From contig NZ_CP059902.1 in assembly GCF_014127105.1 (NCBI RefSeq), forward strand, positions 467,001 through 531,000: 64,000 nt of DNA, read 5' to 3'. The position numbers and the translations under genes were made by a program. The notes under the pieces are model-generated. The model was not told where the DNA came from. It did not search any database and saw only the letters and a program-made list of their open reading frames with translations. Of the stretch, positions 17,525 through 25,101 are shown piece by piece. The stretch comes from Devosia sp. MC521. GTDB taxonomy: Bacteria > Pseudomonadota > Alphaproteobacteria > Rhizobiales > Devosiaceae. Position 1 is the first letter of the stretch, and each line of letters starts with the position of its first letter.

Positions 17525-17545
17525 ATCACAAATATTGATCACAAA
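17525..17545. promoter_or_regulatory. Direct repeat, candidate LysR operator
   Basis: ATCACAAA occurs at 17525-17532 and 17538-17545, 13 bases apart, starting 12 bases upstream of the LysR start codon. A further CCATCACA lies at 17590-17597. Repeats on roughly one helical turn between a LysR gene and its divergent partner suggest an autoregulatory site. Confidence 0.4.
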
Positions 17546-17560
17546 AATGAAATCTATTTG

Positions 17561-17589
17561 TTGGACGAATGGCTGTCTAGCTTCTATCT
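17561..17589 (+). promoter_or_regulatory. Candidate promoter of the DUF1127 gene
   Basis: TTGGAC (17561-17566), 17 bases, then CTATCT (17584-17589). This resembles the alphaproteobacterial housekeeping pattern (CTTGAC-N17-CTATAT) and would give a leader of about 70 bases before the start at 17665. Pattern match only. Confidence 0.35.
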
Positions 17590-17664
17590 CCATCACATCG
17601 GCGCATTTCAGCGACGGCCGCTACCTCCCGACCGGCGGCATCCTTTCGCAATTGGAGACTTTAG

Positions 17665-17928
17665 ATGGCTCTCTCGCTCCCCGGCGAGCAGTCAGTCACG
17701 GCTGGCTCGTCATACAATCCCGTCCGCATTCTCGTGCGCTGGATCAAAAATGCCGCAGCCAATCGCCGTCGCGGCGTGGCCCTGCGTGCGCTATCTGAGC
17801 TCGAACCACATCTGTTGCGTGATCTAGGGATCAGCAGGTCAGATATTACTGATGCGCATCAGGCAACCGGTGCGCGCACGCCAGCAATGGTGTTGAACGC
17901 TGCCCGCGCCCGTAGCGCGCAGCTGTAG
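17665..17928 (+). CDS. DUF1127 domain protein
   Basis: 87 residues; a variable N terminus, then the DUF1127 core with an arginine-rich helix (NRRRGVALRALSELEPHLLRDLGIS). Short proteins of this family are arginine-rich; some in Agrobacterium and Rhodobacter affect RNA turnover and phosphate or carbon metabolism, but the role of this one is unknown. It starts at an ATG after GGAGACTTTAG. It diverges from the LysR gene, a likely regulator. A strong terminator lies 109 bases past its stop, leaving a structured 3' region. Confidence 0.8.
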   Translation: MALSLPGEQSVTAGSSYNPVRILVRWIKNAAANRRRGVALRALSELEPHLLRDLGISRSDITDAHQATGARTPAMVLNAARARSAQL

Positions 17929-18003
17929 CCAAACGAGATTAGCAGGTCCTTGGATCTGCTCACGGCGTTGGTCTGGGTGATTGCCTCATCCCGGCCTACG
18001 AAA

Positions 18004-18021
18004 GGACTGGTCCTCCAGTCC
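18004..18021 (+). repeat. Hairpin in the 3' region of the DUF1127 transcript
   Basis: GGACTGG, loop TCCT, CCAGTCC: a perfect 7-bp stem, 15 bases before the terminator at 18037. Together they could form a small RNA or a protected 3' end. Confidence 0.4.
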
Positions 18022-18036
18022 CGTTTCCTGACAACT

Positions 18037-18071
18037 TGCCGGGTATCCTTTCGAGGACCCGGCATTTTTTT
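18037..18071 (+). terminator. Intrinsic terminator after the DUF1127 gene
   Basis: TGCCGGGT (18037-18044) pairs with ACCCGGCA (18057-18064), extended inward by TCC/GGA-type pairing, followed by seven T (18065-18071). A textbook rho-independent terminator on the plus strand. Confidence 0.88.
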
Positions 18072-18083
18072 GTCCGGGAATAC

Positions 18084-18116
18084 AAAAAGCGCGCTGCAGA
18101 GGTCTGCAACGCGCTC
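18084..18116 (-). terminator. Intrinsic terminator of the IalB gene
   Basis: Read on the minus strand, AGCGCGTTGCAGA and TCTGCAGCGCGCT form a 13-bp stem with one mismatch and a tight loop, followed by TTTTT. It lies about 25 bases after the IalB stop. Confidence 0.85.
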
Positions 18117-18140
18117 AATTCACAGTTTTAAATCAGTCTC

Positions 18141-18644
18141 TTAGGGAAGAGCTGCAAACCCGTCCTTAAAGCCGGCCAAGGACACCGGAATGCCCACGCC
18201 TTCTTCAGGGGTTTTGAACACGACGAAAATTGCTTCGCTGCCTTCTGACAGCGTCGAGATCAATTCGTCGTCCAGCTCAACTTCAGCGATGCAGCCGTTC
18301 GGCAAGCAGCGCACGAATGCGACGCGGCCCATGTCCGTGCCGTCAACGTTAAGGCCCAGACCATTCGGCAGGAGCACGCCGAGAGGCGCCAGAACGCGCA
18401 GCAAACGGGCTTCTCCGTCAGCAGTCTTTAAGACGATAACCGACAGGCCAACGTTGGGCTGATCTTCAGCCAAGACATTCTGAATGATGGCACATTGTTC
18501 AGCGGTCGCCCCTGGTGGGGTGTCACAGCTCAGCTGCCAGTCGCCATGTTCGGCACGAATGGTGCCTTGCGACAGCGCTGGTGAAACGCTCATGGCGGCG
18601 AGAGCCGCGCTCAGGAGACCAATCCGTTTTGCCCAGATCAACAC
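18141..18644 (-). CDS. Invasion-associated locus B (IalB) family secreted protein
   Basis: 167-residue protein with a cleavable signal peptide (about residues 1-25, ending SPALSQG), so periplasmic or secreted. The mature part has the IalB pattern: HGDWQLSC with a second Cys in AEQCAI, and a further pair in RCLPNGC, probably two disulfides. The name comes from Bartonella invasion genes, but homologues are widespread in non-pathogenic alphaproteobacteria with unknown function. The frame extends to 18758, but AGGAGAG at 18653-18659 places the start at GTG 18644 (a TTG follows directly). It diverges from the cox operon. Confidence 0.8.
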   Translation of the reverse strand: MLIWAKRIGLLSAALAAMSVSPALSQGTIRAEHGDWQLSCDTPPGATAEQCAIIQNVLAEDQPNVGLSVIVLKTADGEARLLRVLAPLGVLLPNGLGLNVDGTDMGRVAFVRCLPNGCIAEVELDDELISTLSEGSEAIFVVFKTPEEGVGIPVSLAGFKDGFAALP

Positions 18645-18798
18645 TCTATTACCTCTCCTGAGAATCGGGATTGATTTCCCAACGTGCACAGTTGCCGAAA
18701 AAGCCTCGGCGGTGTCAACCAAAGCCCCGTATTCCGGCTCTTTTTTACGGTCAAACAAGGCGAGTATGAGGCGAAAGGGTGTCCTGTCGGCACCTTTT

Positions 18799-18842
18799 GC
18801 CGCACGAGAGTTGAGTGTGGCCGCAATAGACTCTCGTGCGGC
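18799..18842. promoter_or_regulatory. Perfect 13-bp inverted repeat upstream of coxB
   Basis: GCCGCACGAGAGT (18799-18811) and ACTCTCGTGCGGC (18830-18842) are perfect complements around an 18-base spacer, ending 108 bases before the coxB start. No T-run follows, so a terminator is unlikely. It could be an operator for a dimeric regulator or a stable stem in the cox leader RNA. TATATGAT directly after the right arm could be part of a -10 element. Confidence 0.55.
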
Positions 18843-18950
18843 TATATGATTTACGGTCTTTCCAGAGTATTTCGCTCCGAGGTTGAGTCGGGGCGGCGTT
18901 AGCTATGCCGCTATTCAAACCCCCTCATTCTCGGTGATAGCCGCCAGAAC

Positions 18951-19877
18951 ATGTCGACAAGGGGGTATATGGTGACCGGGCAGTTCTTTAAAAAGATGGG
19001 TGCCGTTTCCGCGGCCGCAATGGCACTTCTGCCAGCGGTGTCGGGTGCCCAGGAGCTCGGCACGGGGCAGCCCGCCCCAGGCCAGTTTAATCTCCAGGGT
19101 TCCGTGACTCCGATCATGGACTCAATCACAGCATTCCACGATGGTGTGCTGATGTGGACGATCACGCTGATCGTTCTCTTCGTGCTTGCGCTTTTGATAA
19201 TCGTGGCTCTGCGTTTCAACGCAAAGTCAAATCCGGTTCCTGCGCGCTTCACGCACAACACGCTCATCGAAATCGTTTGGACCGTTCTACCGGTCTTGAT
19301 TCTCGTGATCATTGCGATCCCGTCCTTCGGCGTTCTCTCTGATCAGATGACCACGCCAGATGGCGACCGTAAGTATCTTGGTGCGAACGTCTTCTCCATG
19401 GGTGAAGTCGAAGTTCCAGCTGCGTCGCTGACCGTCAAGGTTTCGGGTGAGCAGTGGTACTGGAATTACGAATATGTCGATCAGGGCGTTGGCTTTGACT
19501 CGAACATGGTTCGCGATGCCGACCTTCAGGATGGTCAACCACGGCTGCTTGCTGTTGATAACAACCTGATCGTTCCAGTTGGTGCAACCGTTCGTCTGCA
19601 GGTCACTGCAAGCCCATCGGGTGTGATCCATGCTTGGGCAGTTCCGTCCTTCGGCGTTCTTATGGATGCTGTTCCGGGTCGCCTGAACGAAACTTGGTTC
19701 AATGCTCGTGAAACTGGTATGTTCTATGGTCAGTGCCGCGAACTGTGCGGTAAGGATCATGCTTACATGCCAATCGGCGTGCGCGTTGTGACCGCAGAAC
19801 AATTCGACACCTTCATTAAGGCATTCGCCGAAAGCCGTGACTACGGTGCTTCTGTAGCACTTCTGCCGGCACTGTAA
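18951..19877 (+). CDS. coxB: Cytochrome c oxidase subunit II
   Basis: Carries the CuA centre that takes electrons from cytochrome c in the aa3-type terminal oxidase. 308 residues: an N-terminal signal sequence (ending AVSGAQ), two membrane helices (about 72-95 and 104-126), then a periplasmic cupredoxin domain. The CuA ligands lie in the C262-RELC266-GKDH cluster with an upstream His in HAWAVPSFG and the later Met in YMPI. A second in-frame ATG at 18969 follows GGGGG very closely; 18951 is retained. First gene of the oxidase operon; coxA follows in 23 bases. Confidence 0.95.
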   Translation: MSTRGYMVTGQFFKKMGAVSAAAMALLPAVSGAQELGTGQPAPGQFNLQGSVTPIMDSITAFHDGVLMWTITLIVLFVLALLIIVALRFNAKSNPVPARFTHNTLIEIVWTVLPVLILVIIAIPSFGVLSDQMTTPDGDRKYLGANVFSMGEVEVPAASLTVKVSGEQWYWNYEYVDQGVGFDSNMVRDADLQDGQPRLLAVDNNLIVPVGATVRLQVTASPSGVIHAWAVPSFGVLMDAVPGRLNETWFNARETGMFYGQCRELCGKDHAYMPIGVRVVTAEQFDTFIKAFAESRDYGASVALLPAL

Positions 19878-19900
19878 TTTAGGGGTCAGAGGAAACACAC

Positions 19901-21595
19901 ATGGCAAATACTGCTCACCTCGAGGCCAATGCGACCGGGCATGATCATGCCTCGCATGACCATCACACCCCGACCGGCTGGCGCCGTTGGGTCTACTCGA
20001 CGAACCACAAAGACATCGGGATCATGTATTTGATCTTCTCGATCTTTGCTGGTGTTGTCGGTGGCCTGCTTTCGGGCGCAATGCGCGTCGAACTGCAAGA
20101 GCCTGGCATTCAGATCTTCCACGGCATGGCTGCAATGGCCTACGGCGTTGATGGCGATGCTGCCCTTGATGCTGGTAAGCACATGTTCAACGTGTTCGTT
20201 TCCGCGCACGCTCTGATCATGGTGTTCTTCACCGTTATGCCTGCGACCATGGGTGGCTTTGCCAACTATTTCGCTCCGCTGATGATCGGTGCGCCGGATA
20301 CCGCGTTCCCGCGTATCAACAACATCGCTTTCTGGCTCCTGCCTCCAGCGCTGCTGCTCACTGTTCTTTCGATGTTCTTCGAAGGTCCATCGGGCGCAAT
20401 GGGCTTCGGTGGCGGTTGGACGGCTTACCCACCACTGGCAACCTCGGGTCACCCAGGTCCTGCAACTGACTTCGTGATCTTCTCACTGCACGTTGCTGGT
20501 ATCTCCTCGATCCTTGGCGCGATCAACCTGATCACCACCATCCTGAACATGCGTGCACCGGGCATGACCCTGCACAAGATGCCACTGTTCGCTTGGTCGG
20601 TTCTCGTGACTGCGTTCCTGCTGCTGCTCGCGCTTCCAGTTCTTGCTGGCGCGATCACCATGATGCTTACCGATCGTAACTTCGGCACCTCGTTCTTCTC
20701 GCCTGAAGGCGGTGGTGATCCGGTCCTGTACCAGCACCTGTTCTGGTTCTTCGGTCACCCTGAAGTTTACATCATGATCCTGCCGGGCTTCGGCATCATC
20801 AGCCACATCGTTGCAACCTTCAGCCGCAAGCCAGTCTTTGGCTACATGGCAATGGCTTACGCTATGGTTGCTATCGGCTTCGTTGGTTTCGTTGTGTGGG
20901 CTCACCACATGTACACCACGGGTCTCAGCCTCGACGTACAGCGTTACTTCGTTGCAGCAACCATGGTTATTGCGGTTCCAACGGGTGTTAAGATCTTCTC
21001 GTGGATCGCGACAATGTGGGGTGGCTCGATCACCTTCCGTACCCCAATGCTCTGGGCAATCGGCTTCATCTTCCTGTTCACCGTTGGTGGTGTAACCGGC
21101 GTGGTGCTGTCGAACGCTGCTGCTGACCGTGCTCTGCACGACACCTACTATGTGGTTGCTCACTTCCACTACGTGCTGTCGCTGGGTGCTGTGTTCTCGA
21201 TCTTCGCTGGCTGGTACTACTGGTACCCCAAGATGTTCGGCCACATGTACTCCGAGTTCCTTGGCAAGCTGCACTTCTGGGTGATGTTCGTTGGTGTGAA
21301 CCTGATCTTCTTCCCGCAGCACTTCCTCGGCCTTGCTGGCATGCCGCGTCGTTATGTCGACTATCCGGATGCTTATGCTCTGTGGAACCGTGTCTCCTCG
21401 ATCGGCTACTACATCACCTTCGTCGCTATGGTCATCTTCTTCTACGCAATGTGGGAAGCTGCCCGTAAGAAGCGCCCAGCTGGTGATAATCCGTGGGGTG
21501 ATGGTGCAACGACCCTGGAATGGACCCTGTCCTCCCCACCGCCGTTCCACCAGTTCTCGACCCTGCCACGCATTGACAGCAAAGACGCTCACTAA
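19901..21595 (+). CDS. coxA: Cytochrome c oxidase subunit I
   Basis: Catalytic subunit of the aa3 oxidase, reducing O2 at the haem a3-CuB site and pumping protons. 564 residues with twelve membrane helices. Visible key sites: a haem a ligand in [10 protein letters not shown], the D-channel Asp in GAPDTAFPR, CuB His and cross-linked Tyr in GHPEVY (from about residue 285), the His pair in WAHHMYTTG, and haem ligands in VAHFHYVL. The N terminus before STNHKDIG is His-rich (HDHASHDHH), common in alphaproteobacterial CoxA. The codon choice (many GTT and GCT) suggests strong expression. A stable hairpin separates it from ctaB. Confidence 0.97.
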   Translation: MANTAHLEANATGHDHASHDHHTPTGWRRWVYSTNHKDIGIMYLIFSIFAGVVGGLLSGAMRVELQEPGIQIFHGMAAMAYGVDGDAALDAGKHMFNVFVSAHALIMVFFTVMPATMGGFANYFAPLMIGAPDTAFPRINNIAFWLLPPALLLTVLSMFFEGPSGAMGFGGGWTAYPPLATSGHPGPATDFVIFSLHVAGISSILGAINLITTILNMRAPGMTLHKMPLFAWSVLVTAFLLLLALPVLAGAITMMLTDRNFGTSFFSPEGGGDPVLYQHLFWFFGHPEVYIMILPGFGIISHIVATFSRKPVFGYMAMAYAMVAIGFVGFVVWAHHMYTTGLSLDVQRYFVAATMVIAVPTGVKIFSWIATMWGGSITFRTPMLWAIGFIFLFTVGGVTGVVLSNAAADRALHDTYYVVAHFHYVLSLGAVFSIFAGWYYWYPKMFGHMYSEFLGKLHFWVMFVGVNLIFFPQHFLGLAGMPRRYVDYPDAYALWNRVSSIGYYITFVAMVIFFYAMWEAARKKRPAGDNPWGDGATTLEWTLSSPPPFHQFSTLPRIDSKDAH

Positions 21596-21618
21596 GCGTT
21601 CGGCATAATTAGAACTCT

Positions 21619-21644
21619 GCGGGCCGCGTTACGACGCGGTCCGC
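21619..21644 (+). other. Stable mRNA hairpin between coxA and ctaB
   Basis: GCGGGCCGCGT (21619-21629) pairs with ACGCGGTCCGC (21634-21644), one pair being G-U, closing on a TACG tetraloop. No T-run follows; the ctaB ribosome binding site (AAAGGAAAG) comes next. It may protect the coxA 3' end or lower expression of the assembly genes relative to coxBA. Confidence 0.6.
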
Positions 21645-21660
21645 TCTAAAGGAAAGTCCA

Positions 21661-22590
21661 GTGGCCTATATCGACAACAATACAAATTCGACCGTGATGG
21701 CGGGCGGAGCACGCGTAGAGGACTATATCTCGCTGCTGAAGCCGCGCGTGATGTCGCTCGTCGTATTCGTTGGTCTGGTGGGCATGCTGGTTGCTCCAGG
21801 CTCGATCCATCCCGTTGTTGGGCTGATCGCCATTGCCTGTATCGCCATTGGCGCAGGTGCCTCTGGTGCGCTTAACATGTGGTACGATAGCGATATCGAC
21901 GCCATCATGAGCCGTACCGTTAATCGTCCTATTCCAGCCGGCCGTATGCAGCGCAATGATGCGCTGACCTTCGGTGTGGTGTTGTCCGTTTTCTCGGTGA
22001 TGTTGCTGACGCTCGCGACCAATTGGTTCGCTGGAGCCTTCCTCGCCTTCACCATTTTCTTTTATGTCGTCGTCTACACGATGTGGCTCAAGCGCACGAC
22101 GCCGCAGAACATCGTTATTGGCGGCGCCGCTGGTGCCTTCCCACCAATGGTTGGCTGGGCTGCCGTGACCGGTGACGTCTCTTGGGTCAGCTTCTCGCTG
22201 TTCCTCATCATCTTCCTGTGGACCCCTCCGCATTTCTGGGCGCTGGCGCTCTACAAGCAGGGTGACTACGGCGCGGCTGGCGTTCCTATGATGCCAAACG
22301 TTGCTGGTGAAAAATCCACCCGCGTTCAGATTTTCGTCTATTCGCTGCTACTGGCGCTCTCGAGCGTTGCGCCAATCCTTCTCGGGTTCTCGAGCTGGAT
22401 TTACGGTGTGGTTGCGTCTGTTGTGGCTGTTGGCTTTGTTTGGCACGCCACCCGTCTGCTGCTGGCAAACGAAAGCGTTGAAATGCGCAAACGTGCCCGT
22501 GGTCTCTTCACCTATTCGTTGAGCTATCTGGCCATCCTCTTTTTGGCCCTGCTCGTCGATAATTTTGCTCTGCGCATGGGAGTCCTATAA
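21661..22590 (+). CDS. ctaB: Protohaem IX farnesyltransferase (haem O synthase)
   Basis: UbiA-superfamily membrane enzyme that adds farnesyl to haem b, giving haem O, the precursor of the oxidase haem A. 309 residues, about nine membrane helices. The Asp-rich site reads [22 protein letters not shown] (about residues 78-99), typical of CtaB/CyoE, and a second site [16 protein letters not shown] is present. The start is a GTG preceded by AAAGGAAAG. The next gene begins two bases after its stop. Confidence 0.95.
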   Translation: MAYIDNNTNSTVMAGGARVEDYISLLKPRVMSLVVFVGLVGMLVAPGSIHPVVGLIAIACIAIGAGASGALNMWYDSDIDAIMSRTVNRPIPAGRMQRNDALTFGVVLSVFSVMLLTLATNWFAGAFLAFTIFFYVVVYTMWLKRTTPQNIVIGGAAGAFPPMVGWAAVTGDVSWVSFSLFLIIFLWTPPHFWALALYKQGDYGAAGVPMMPNVAGEKSTRVQIFVYSLLLALSSVAPILLGFSSWIYGVVASVVAVGFVWHATRLLLANESVEMRKRARGLFTYSLSYLAILFLALLVDNFALRMGVL

Positions 22591-22592
22591 CC

Positions 22593-22778
22593 ATGAGCAA
22601 ATTAGTAGGCGCAAAGCTTGCGCCAAACGATTTGACCGAAGAACAGATGCTCGCATTCCGCAAGCAGCGGGCCCGTCGCTCTTGGGCGCTGGCGCTGGCC
22701 TTGGCCATGTTCTGCATCACCTTCTACGTGCTGACCATCGTCAAGTTTGGTCCTGCAATCTTTGATCGGGCGCTGTAA
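22593..22778 (+). CDS. CoxF-like small membrane protein
   Basis: 61 residues with one membrane helix (about 31-53) and a charged N terminus (LTEEQMLAFRKQRARRSWAL). Proteins of this size and pattern lie between ctaB and ctaG in rhizobial oxidase operons and are annotated CoxF or as oxidase assembly proteins; the exact role is not established. Its TAA stop shares a base with the ATG of ctaG (TAATG), implying translational coupling. Confidence 0.82.
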   Translation: MSKLVGAKLAPNDLTEEQMLAFRKQRARRSWALALALAMFCITFYVLTIVKFGPAIFDRAL

Positions 22779-23341
22779 TGGCTGACGTTGCAGGTCTAAG
22801 TCACGCTCCCCAGAATCCGAAGAATAAGCGCACAGGTATTGTTCTTGCGTCGCTTGCTATCGGCATGGTGGGTCTGGCTTTTGCTTCTGTTCCGCTTTAC
22901 CAGCTGTTCTGCCAGGTCACTGGTTATGGTGGCACGACACAAAATGCCGACGGTAACCCCAAGGGTGTTATCGACCGCGCCATGAGCACGCGCTTCGACG
23001 TTAATGTTGATCGTGCTCTGCCATGGACCGTGAAAGCTGCGCCGATCTCGACCGACCAGATCGGTCAGGTTCGTACTGTGAATTACATAGCGACCAACAA
23101 TTCCGATAAGCCTACGACCGGCATGGCTGTGTTCAATGTGGCTCCGGATAAAGCTGGTATCTATTTCAATAAGATCCAGTGCTTCTGCTTCAATGAGCAG
23201 ACACTGCAGCCGGGCGAAACCGTGGAAATGCCCATCGTATTTTTCGTTGATCCCGATCTGGACGAGAACCACGAACTCGCCACGATAAAAGAGATCACAC
23301 TCTCGTATACCTTCTACGCTTCAGACAGTGAGGGAAGCTGA
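22778..23341 (+). CDS. ctaG: Cytochrome c oxidase assembly protein CtaG/Cox11
   Basis: Copper chaperone that delivers Cu to the CuB site of subunit I. 187 residues: a short cytosolic N terminus, one membrane helix (about 24-45), then a periplasmic immunoglobulin-like domain. The copper-binding motif CFCFNEQTL is intact, with the preceding KIQ, and a Cys lies at YQLFCQVTG near the helix. It overlaps the small gene upstream and precedes coxC by two bases. Confidence 0.95.
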   Translation: MADVAGLSHAPQNPKNKRTGIVLASLAIGMVGLAFASVPLYQLFCQVTGYGGTTQNADGNPKGVIDRAMSTRFDVNVDRALPWTVKAAPISTDQIGQVRTVNYIATNNSDKPTTGMAVFNVAPDKAGIYFNKIQCFCFNEQTLQPGETVEMPIVFFVDPDLDENHELATIKEITLSYTFYASDSEGS

Positions 23342-23343
23342 AC

Positions 23344-24180
23344 ATGGCCGCCATAGAAAAGAACCATGAATATCACATGGTCGAACCCAGTCCCTGGCCG
23401 TTCGTCATGTCCGCCGCAATCTTCATTATGGCGGTAGGCGCGATCTTCTGGATGCAGAATTGGACCCCATGGGTCTTCGCCATCGGCACCGCCGGTGTGC
23501 TCTACACCATGTACGCATGGTGGAGCGACGTTGTTAAGGAAGCCGAGAACGGCGTTGATCATACCCCAGTCGTGGTTATGCACCACCGCTATGGCATGAT
23601 CCTGTTCATTGCTTCGGAAGTCATGGTTTTCGCCGGTGTCTTCTGGGCATATTTCGACGGTTTCTTCCGTTACGATGATATTGAACAGTACGCTCGTGTC
23701 GCGGCAACCGGCGGTCATTGGCCACCAACCGGCATCGAACTTTTCGATCCGTTCCACCTGCCACTCTTTAACACCCTCCTGCTGCTGACCTCGGGCACCA
23801 CCGTGACCTGGGCACACCATGCGCTGCTCGAAGGTGATCGCAAGGGTCTCAAGTGGGGTCTTGCACTCACCGTCGCTCTCGGCGTTGTCTTCACTTACGT
23901 TCAGTACCTTGAATACAGCCACGCTGGCTTCTCGTTCACTGGCAACATGTACGGTTCGACCTTCGTGGCTGCGACCGGTCTGCATGGTTTCCACGTGATC
24001 GTCGGTACGGTGTTCCTGGCCGTTTGCCTGCTTCGCGCAATGAAGGGCCATTTCACCCCACAGCGTCACCTCGGCTTCGAGTTCGCTGCTTGGTACTGGC
24101 ACTTCGTGGACGTTGTTTGGCTGTTCCTCTTCGCCACCATCTATATCTGGGGTGCATGGGGCGTTGCCCTGAGCCACTAA
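23344..24180 (+). CDS. coxC: Cytochrome c oxidase subunit III
   Basis: Membrane subunit that stabilises the oxidase and supports proton uptake. 278 residues with seven membrane helices. Family stretches include YHMVEPSPWPF at the N terminus, RYGMILFIASEVMVFAG with the conserved Glu, TSGTTVTWAHHAL, and the C-terminal WYWHFVDVVWLFLF. A strong terminator follows at 24203-24229, so the main oxidase transcript probably ends here. The small DUF983 gene found after coxC in many rhizobia is absent. Confidence 0.96.
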   Translation: MAAIEKNHEYHMVEPSPWPFVMSAAIFIMAVGAIFWMQNWTPWVFAIGTAGVLYTMYAWWSDVVKEAENGVDHTPVVVMHHRYGMILFIASEVMVFAGVFWAYFDGFFRYDDIEQYARVAATGGHWPPTGIELFDPFHLPLFNTLLLLTSGTTVTWAHHALLEGDRKGLKWGLALTVALGVVFTYVQYLEYSHAGFSFTGNMYGSTFVAATGLHGFHVIVGTVFLAVCLLRAMKGHFTPQRHLGFEFAAWYWHFVDVVWLFLFATIYIWGAWGVALSH

Positions 24181-24202
24181 GCCTCGGCTTAGACATGAAT
24201 AG

Positions 24203-24229
24203 GGGCGCGGCATTGCTGCGCCCTTTTTT
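24203..24229 (+). terminator. Intrinsic terminator after coxC
   Basis: GGGCGCGGC pairs with GCTGCGCCC (one G-U pair) around an ATT loop, followed by six T (24224-24229). It lies 23 bases after coxC and 15 before the SURF1 start, so it may only partly stop transcription. Confidence 0.88.
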
Positions 24230-24243
24230 GTTGGAGATTGACG

Positions 24244-25023
24244 ATGCCATCGCCCTCAGCTGTTTTGCCAAAGCGCCGCGGTTTGAAGTTGACCGACTAT
24301 TTGTTCGCCGCGATCATGCTGGCCCTCGCGGGCACATGCGTGTTCTTGGGCGGCTGGCAGATGGACCGCTTGGCTGAGAAGGAGGCGTTGATCGCAGCTG
24401 TCGATCAGCGTTTGGATGCGGAGCCAGTCCCCGTACCGAGCGTCGACCAGTGGCAGCAGCTTGAGCCCGATGACTGGAATTTTACCCCGGTCAGCCTAAC
24501 CGGCACATTCCGCTACACGCAGACCATAACTGTCTTCACCAGCCTCACCGATCCGCGTGGTCCCTACAAGGGGCCCGGCTATTGGGTGGTCACCCCGTTT
24601 GAGTTGGTCGATGGTGGCACGGTGTTCGTCAACCGTGGCTACGTTCCACAAGAATTTCAGGAACAGGCAGCGCTTGGCGACCTGCACGGCGATGATCCGG
24701 AAACGATCACGATTGTTGGCCTCTGGCGTCAGGATGAACAGCTTGGCTGGATGACCCCAGAACCCAATACCTCAGACCGGGTCGAATGGGTTCGCAACAT
24801 CGCCCGCATGGGGACAATGGTTGATCCTGCCTTGGCTCCACTGGCGCCGTTTTACGTTGATATGCTGGCGGGTGAACCCGGCGTTCTCCCACAGGCAGGC
24901 GAGACGAAAGTCACCTTCACCAATAATCACCTTGGCTATTCCATGACTTGGTATGGTTTCGCCATCATCGCTGTTCTAATGCTGGGCTATTGGCTCTGGC
25001 GACAGGCGCGAAGAGAAGTCTGA
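24244..25023 (+). CDS. SURF1 family oxidase assembly protein
   Basis: Assists insertion of haem a into subunit I. 259 residues with the SURF1 plan: a membrane helix near each end (about 17-38 and 233-252) and a periplasmic loop between. Family sequence includes GGWQMDRL, GPGYWVVTPF and VNRGYVP at the core, and NNHLGYSMTWYGFA before the last helix. GGAG at 24233-24236 favours the ATG at 24244 over an upstream TTG at 24238. It follows the coxC terminator. Confidence 0.93.
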   Translation: MPSPSAVLPKRRGLKLTDYLFAAIMLALAGTCVFLGGWQMDRLAEKEALIAAVDQRLDAEPVPVPSVDQWQQLEPDDWNFTPVSLTGTFRYTQTITVFTSLTDPRGPYKGPGYWVVTPFELVDGGTVFVNRGYVPQEFQEQAALGDLHGDDPETITIVGLWRQDEQLGWMTPEPNTSDRVEWVRNIARMGTMVDPALAPLAPFYVDMLAGEPGVLPQAGETKVTFTNNHLGYSMTWYGFAIIAVLMLGYWLWRQARREV

Positions 25024-25101
25024 CTTTGACTGTGGCGAAAGCTTGCAGCTCTCGTCGGCTTTGACTAGGTTGCAGCAATTCTAAAAGGGCGCTTTCCCTC
25101 G

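Noticed and set aside
19901-19975. His-rich CoxA N terminus as a novel metal-binding domain
   Set aside because: Short His-rich N termini are common in alphaproteobacterial CoxA proteins.
20483-21592. 369-codon frame antisense to coxA
   Set aside because: coxA is certain, and the antisense product is low-complexity His/Asp/Arg-rich sequence without motifs.
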